DNA of 9,238 nt from Bacteroidota bacterium (GTDB lineage: Bacteria > Bacteroidota > Bacteroidia > Bacteroidales > JAADJA01): contig JAJRTT010000355.1 of the NCBI GenBank assembly GCA_024278155.1, positions 1 through 9,238 of the forward strand. The letters run 5' to 3'. The translations under genes and the position numbers were made by a program. The notes below the pieces were generated by a model. The model did no database searches and was not told where the DNA came from. It was given only the letters and a program-made list of their open reading frames with translations. Every line of letters starts with the position of its first letter. Position 1 is the stretch's first letter. Positions 6,468 through 9,238 of the stretch are shown in pieces.

Positions 6468-7392
6468 CAGCGATAAGAAAAAGCCACCGATAACTGCAAA
6501 ACCAATTGCCGAAATGCCGCACACTTTGCTTGGACAGGATTATAAAGTATGGTGCAAATCACAGAAGGGAAACCATAAATGGAGGAATATCCGCTGGCTG
6601 GTATTGATAGCTGTCAATTTATTATTTGTCCTTTCCTTCTTTTTGGACCTTAGTTTTCTCGAAGGTTCATTGAGCGGGTCACGTGCAATGGGATTTTATT
6701 TGATCGATACCTTCAACGCATTGCAAGTTGTCCTGATTTCGTTGCCCGGTGGCTATTTCCCATCGCTGACAATGAATTTCTGGATTGGTTTTTTAACAAT
6801 CTTGTTTTTGAGCACCATGGGCGGGCGTACCTATTGTTCGTGGGTTTGCCCTTATCATTTTCTTGCCGAAATGGCCGAGAAACTGCATGATTTTCTCGTT
6901 AAGGAAAAGAAGGTTAAGGAACACACATTTAACATTTACCTCAGGTTTGTTTTCTGGGGCGGGTTTTTGCTATTGGCCTTATTGACAAAGAATATTGTTT
7001 TTGAAAACCTGAACCCGATAGGGATTTTGTCAAGGGCGATGATATATGGCCCGGGATTGATACTCCTGTGGGTTCTTGCTTTGTTGATTTTTGAAATTGT
7101 TTACAGCAAACGTTTCTGGTGCAGATATGTCTGCCCGGTTGGGGCAACATGGGCAATTACCGGAAAGGCAGCCCCGATAAGCGTGAAATTCGACCATGAT
7201 AAATGTGGTTATTGCCGCGATTGCCAGGATGTTTGCCTTGTGCCGCATGTGCTTTGGTTTGTGCAAAGGGGAAAGGCAACACAAAAAACGCATTATGCCG
7301 GCCCCGACTGTACACGTTGCGGTTTGTGCATTGATACCTGTGCCGGAAAGGCATTGACATTTACGATTAAGGGATTGGATAAATTGATATGA
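6460..7392 (+). CDS. nosH: NosH, membrane-bound Fe-S quinol dehydrogenase subunit (NapH/NosH family)
   Basis: A 310-residue inner-membrane protein. Hydrophobic helices lie around residues 44-62, 80-98, 104-120, 161-178 and 196-215. Two CxxxCP motifs typical of NapH-type proteins lie next to membrane segments: C126-SWV-C130P and C221-RYV-C225P. Two [4Fe-4S] motifs follow on the cytoplasmic side, as expected for the family: C249-x2-C252-x2-C255-x3-C259 and C284-x2-C287-x2-C290-x3-C294. Known role of NapH-type proteins: oxidation of menaquinol, with electrons handed to the periplasmic NapG/NosG partner. The start ATG at 6460 overlaps the end of nosG by eight bases, and the end overlaps nosF by four, which indicates one operon and likely translational coupling. 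In Wolinella-type clusters two cytochrome genes (nosC1, nosC2) sit between nosG and nosH; here there is none, so another carrier must reach NosZ. Confidence 0.92.
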   Translation: MFNSDKKKPPITAKPIAEMPHTLLGQDYKVWCKSQKGNHKWRNIRWLVLIAVNLLFVLSFFLDLSFLEGSLSGSRAMGFYLIDTFNALQVVLISLPGGYFPSLTMNFWIGFLTILFLSTMGGRTYCSWVCPYHFLAEMAEKLHDFLVKEKKVKEHTFNIYLRFVFWGGFLLLALLTKNIVFENLNPIGILSRAMIYGPGLILLWVLALLIFEIVYSKRFWCRYVCPVGATWAITGKAAPISVKFDHDKCGYCRDCQDVCLVPHVLWFVQRGKATQKTHYAGPDCTRCGLCIDTCAGKALTFTIKGLDKLI

Positions 7393-8051
7393 TAGGAAAC
7401 AATAATATACTTATAAGTGCTGCTCATTTGAATAAATCATTTAAGAACCAAAAAGTCCTGAATGATTTGTCAATTGATTTTAGGGCAGGGGAGAGGATTA
7501 GCCTGAGCGGGCCCAATGGTGCTGGCAAAACAACATTGATCCGCTGCGTTTTGGGACAATACGTTTATAAAGGTGATTTAAAAGTCCTGGGTTTAAACCC
7601 GCAAACACATCACGAAGAAATTATGAGGGAAGTCGGTTTTGTCCCACAGGTTCCACCCCCTTTGAAAATGACGGTGAAGGAAATGTTCAGCTTTTTTTCA
7701 AAGTTAACAAATACGCCAACGGACACATTCATGGAAATCAGCAATAACCTTGGATTGTTGGTGAACGAAAACCTGAAGAAGCCATTTTTAAAGTTGTCGG
7801 GTGGGATGAAACAAAAACTGTTGGTCGCTTTTGCCTTGGGCCGAAACCCGAAAATCCTTTTGATGGATGAACCTTCTGCAAACCTTGACCCCAAAGCCCG
7901 TGAAATATTTTTCGAATACCTGAAGAATTTCAATAAGGATGCATTAATGATTTTGAGCAGCCATAGGATCAGTGAGATTTCGGTGTTGGTTAACAGGGCC
8001 GTTGAAATGGATTTGGGCGTGGTGGTATCCGATAAAACAATATCAACTTAG
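7389..8051 (+). CDS. nosF: NosF, ABC transporter ATPase for nitrous oxide reductase maturation
   Basis: A 220-residue ATP-binding subunit. It shows Walker A GPNGAGKTT (41-49), Q-loop Gln87 (FVPQ), signature LSGGM (136-140), Walker B ILLMDEP (156-162), D-loop SANLDP (163-168) and H-loop His192 (SSHR), so all catalytic motifs are intact. Known role: energises NosD/NosY-dependent delivery of sulfur or copper for NosZ centre assembly. At about 220 residues it is shorter than proteobacterial NosF (about 300), lacking the extension after the nucleotide-binding domain. It begins in an ATGA overlap with nosH, so it is translationally coupled to it. The expected permease gene nosY does not follow; nosL does. 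A generic ABC ATPase is possible, but the position between nosH and nosL makes NosF the best call. Confidence 0.88.
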   Translation: MIGNNNILISAAHLNKSFKNQKVLNDLSIDFRAGERISLSGPNGAGKTTLIRCVLGQYVYKGDLKVLGLNPQTHHEEIMREVGFVPQVPPPLKMTVKEMFSFFSKLTNTPTDTFMEISNNLGLLVNENLKKPFLKLSGGMKQKLLVAFALGRNPKILLMDEPSANLDPKAREIFFEYLKNFNKDALMILSSHRISEISVLVNRAVEMDLGVVVSDKTIST

Positions 8052-8071
8052 AGACAAGGCATGCCTTGTCT
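8052..8071. repeat. Perfect 20-bp palindrome between nosF and nosL
   Basis: AGACAAGGCATGCCTTGTCT is a perfect inverted repeat directly after the nosF TAG stop. Outside it, TTAG (8048-8051) pairs with CTAA (8074-8077) if two bases are bulged. There is no T-tract after it (AACTAAAAACAAAG), so it is not a classical terminator. It resembles short dispersed palindromes seen in Bacteroidota and cyanobacteria, so it may be an inserted repeat rather than an operator. As RNA it would form a stable hairpin 17 bases before the nosL ATG and could lower nosL translation or protect upstream mRNA. Confidence 0.75.
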
Positions 8072-8087
8072 AACTAAAAACAAAGAA

Positions 8088-8558
8088 ATGAAGAAAACAA
8101 TAATTGTCGTGGCCGTATTATCCTTTTTTGCGTGCAATCAGGAAACAGATTACAGTCCAAGGGAAGTAAATTACGATAGGGACATTTGTGCGAAATGCCT
8201 GATGGGGATAGCGGACAAGGGATATGCTGTCCAGTCCATTAGCGAGTGGGGCGAAGTGGTTTGGTTCGATGATCTGGGCTGCTATGTCAACTATTTTAAC
8301 GGTGACGACTGGAACAGGTTTGCCGGGGACGGAACAGTAAAGTCCTGGATCGGCAATTGTGAGACAGGGGAATGGATCGAACTTGAAAAAGCCTGGTTCC
8401 GTTTTGGCGACAGGACTCCTATGGGCTACGGTTATGGAGCGTTGGATACCAATGTTGGCGATTCGCTTTTTGATTTTGACACAACTGTAAAAAGGATCAA
8501 GGATGGAAAAACCAAACGAAAGGAATTTTTGGAACAGAGGGGTATGATGGGGCATTAA
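8088..8558 (+). CDS. nosL: NosL, Cu(I)-binding periplasmic lipoprotein chaperone
   Basis: A 156-residue lipoprotein from ATG 8088. The signal MKKTIIVVAVLSFFA is followed by Cys16 as the lipidation site (SFFAC), anchoring the protein on the periplasmic side. The NosL metal motif is C34-AK-C37-L-M39. FDDLGC (60-65) and the TPMGYGYGA block (110-118) are also characteristic of the family. Known role: binds Cu(I) and passes it to NosZ, working with NosD/F/Y. An ATG nine codons upstream (8061) lies in the palindrome and would put a polar stretch before the signal, so 8088 is preferred; it is preceded by an A-rich leader (AACAAAGAA). The C-terminus ends RGMMGH, with two Met and a His that might add a metal site; I do not know whether this is conserved. 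Confidence 0.92.
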   Translation: MKKTIIVVAVLSFFACNQETDYSPREVNYDRDICAKCLMGIADKGYAVQSISEWGEVVWFDDLGCYVNYFNGDDWNRFAGDGTVKSWIGNCETGEWIELEKAWFRFGDRTPMGYGYGALDTNVGDSLFDFDTTVKRIKDGKTKRKEFLEQRGMMGH

Positions 8559-8604
8559 AAGGGTAATTATGTTGCCTGCCCGTCTGTAGCTCGCGAAGGT
8601 GGAT

Positions 8605-8637
8605 AATTGGTGGTAAATAAGTTGTAATTAATTGTAA
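8605..8637 (-). repeat. Inverted, degenerate copies of the AATTACC unit left of the four-helix-bundle gene
   Basis: Read on the - strand, 8605-8616 is TTACCACCAATT, matching TTACCATTAATT of the right-hand array at 10 of 12 positions. The stretch 8622-8637 is TTACAATTAATTACAA, matching two consecutive array units at 14 of 16. So the gene at 8677-9033 is bracketed by the same unit in opposite orientation. Because the unit is AT-rich, some of the match could be chance. Confidence 0.5.
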
Positions 8638-8649
8638 TAATTAGGTTTG
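8622..8649 (+). promoter_or_regulatory. Bacteroidota-type promoter of the four-helix-bundle gene
   Basis: TTG (8622-8624), a 17-base spacer and TAGGTTTG (8642-8649) fit the Flavobacterium/Bacteroides housekeeping pattern TTG-N17-23-TAnnTTTG exactly. Transcription would begin around 8655, giving a leader of about 22 bases. The -33 part lies within the left-hand inverted repeat copy. Confidence 0.55.
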
Positions 8650-8676
8650 AAATGATTTTGTTAAAATTGTAGTGTT

Positions 8677-9033
8677 ATGAAATTAGAAGATCTTCAGGTT
8701 TATAGTTTATCAATGGAAGTTGGTGAGGATGTTTGGAATATTGTTGATGCTTGGGATAATTTCGCTAAAGATACTGTTGGTAAGCAGTTGGTGAGGGCAA
8801 TTGATTCGGTGGCCGCAAATTTGAGCGAAGGGTTTGGAAGATATCACTTCAGGGAAAAGACTCATTTTAGTTATTATTCCCGTGGTTCGCTTTACGAATC
8901 AAAAACATGGTTGACAAAAGCAAACAAAAGAAAATTGATAGATGATGAAAAATTCAATTACGTTATTTCTGAAATTGATAAAATTGGAATTAAACTTAAT
9001 AATTATATATCATCCACAAAAAAACAAATATAG
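8677..9033 (+). CDS. Four-helix-bundle protein, 23S rRNA intervening-sequence protein family
   Basis: A 118-residue protein. The family hallmark runs from LVRAIDSVAANLSEGFGR (residues 38-55) to the RGSLYESKTWLTKA segment (69-82), with an N-terminal helix LEDLQVYSLSMEVGEDVW and a C-terminal helix ending KKQI. Length and motifs fit the S23/IVP family, which is structurally related to Avd of diversity-generating retroelements. Members were first found inside 23S rRNA insertions but most, like this one, are free-standing and of unknown function. The positively charged pentameric barrel known for the family suggests nucleic acid binding. Base composition is more AT-rich than the nos genes, it has its own promoter, and it lies between inverted short repeats, all of which suggest an independent, possibly mobile, passenger rather than a nos gene. 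No rRNA or reverse transcriptase is near. Confidence 0.9.
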   Translation: MKLEDLQVYSLSMEVGEDVWNIVDAWDNFAKDTVGKQLVRAIDSVAANLSEGFGRYHFREKTHFSYYSRGSLYESKTWLTKANKRKLIDDEKFNYVISEIDKIGIKLNNYISSTKKQI

Positions 9034-9050
9034 AAATCAATATTGCCAAT

Positions 9051-9140
9051 TACCATTAATTACCATTAATTACCATGAATTACCATTAATTACCATTAAT
9101 TACCATTAATTACCATGAATTACCATTAATTACCATGAAT
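9051..9140 (+). repeat. 10-bp tandem array, nine units of TACCATKAAT
   Basis: Nine contiguous units run TACCATTAAT or TACCATGAAT in the order T,T,G,T,T,T,G,T,G at the seventh base. A degraded unit (TATTGCCAAT, 9041-9050) precedes it. Scattered AATTAC words continue to about 9210, for example AAATTACCATAAATTAC. The 10-base period puts a TAA in each frame, so it is not coding. The array starts 17 bases after the four-helix-bundle stop. Confidence 0.95.
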
Positions 9141-9217
9141 TACACATAGTAAATTACACTCAAATACACAAAGCAAATTACGTGCGCAGCACAAATTACC
9201 ATAAATTACATTTCAAC

Positions 9218-9238
9218 ATGAACAACGGAACACTTCAA
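9218..9238 (+). CDS. Possible start of a further gene cut by the right edge
   Basis: ATG followed by MNNGTLQ, open to the last base. There is no convincing ribosome binding site (TTTCAAC precedes it). Seven codons are too few to identify anything; it could be chance or the next gene. Confidence 0.2.

Noticed and set aside
5640..7392. napG/napH of a nitrate reductase operon
   Set aside because: No napA, napB or napC is nearby, while nosF and nosL follow directly and nosD is upstream.
8052..8071. Intrinsic terminator after nosF
   Set aside because: No T-run follows the stem on either strand, and nosL lies immediately downstream.
8061..8087. nosL start at the ATG at 8061
   Set aside because: It lies inside the palindrome and adds a polar nine-residue stretch before a complete lipoprotein signal that begins at 8088.
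8118..8555. 145-codon open frame on the - strand opposite nosL
   Set aside because: It is a shadow of nosL, which has clear family motifs; the antisense product shows no recognisable domain.
8677..9033. Intervening sequence within a 23S rRNA gene
   Set aside because: The flanks are AT-rich repeats and nosL, with no rRNA sequence.
9051..9140. CRISPR array
   Set aside because: Units are contiguous 10-mers with no spacers and there are no cas genes.
8677..9210. Diversity-generating retroelement, suggested by the Avd-like fold
   Set aside because: No reverse transcriptase, template repeat or variable repeat is visible; the protein fits the general S23/IVP family.

Overview
The window is a stretch of a Bacteroidota genome carrying much of a clade II-type nitrous oxide reductase (nos) accessory locus. 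All genes I can support are on the + strand. The assignment to Bacteroidota rests on four things: a TonB-dependent receptor with a Bacteroidota-style N-terminus, promoter-like motifs of the TTG-N17-TAnnTTTG type, moderately AT-rich genes with weak or absent Shine-Dalgarno sequences, and intergenic palindromic repeats typical of that phylum. I cannot name a genus. nosZ itself, the catalytic subunit, is not in the window and may lie upstream of base 1.

Layout. 1-378 is the 3' end of a small multi-pass membrane protein (possibly NosB-like, by position only). It is followed closely by nosD (393-1739), a periplasmic beta-helix maturation protein, and a 130-residue unrecognised membrane-anchored or secreted protein (1759-2151). 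A 356-base gap (2152-2507) holds a compound palindromic repeat and smaller hairpins. Next is a TonB-dependent outer-membrane receptor (2508-4577) that carries both halves of the CxxxM / HxM copper site known from OprC, so it is a good NosA candidate. A cluster of degenerate 15-mer repeats (4580-4698) precedes a DNA glycosylase of the AlkD family (4781-5449), which has no obvious link to N2O respiration. A second hairpin-rich repeat and an FNR-like dyad (5593-5606) lie ahead of a tight cluster: nosG (5640-6467), nosH (6460-7392), nosF (7389-8051) and nosL (8088-8558). The nosG/nosH and nosH/nosF pairs overlap, and a perfect 20-bp palindrome sits between nosF and nosL. The right end holds a four-helix-bundle (23S rRNA intervening-sequence-type) protein gene (8677-9033). 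It is bracketed by inverted degenerate copies on the left and a nine-unit 10-bp tandem array on the right. A possible gene start abuts the right edge.

How the genes fit together. The outer-membrane receptor would bring copper into the periplasm. NosL (a Cu(I)-binding lipoprotein) together with NosD and NosF would deliver copper, or help assemble the copper-sulfide centre, for NosZ. NosG (periplasmic Tat-exported polyferredoxin) and NosH (membrane Fe-S quinol dehydrogenase partner) would feed electrons from menaquinol. The usual permease partner nosY and the nosC1/C2 cytochromes found in epsilonproteobacterial nos clusters are not seen here. The nos genes appear split by the alkD unit, and repeats lie on both sides of it. 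The most interesting points are the copper-site signature in the receptor, the FNR-like box, the unknown small protein between nosD and nosA, the absence of nosY, and the element-like structure around the four-helix-bundle gene.
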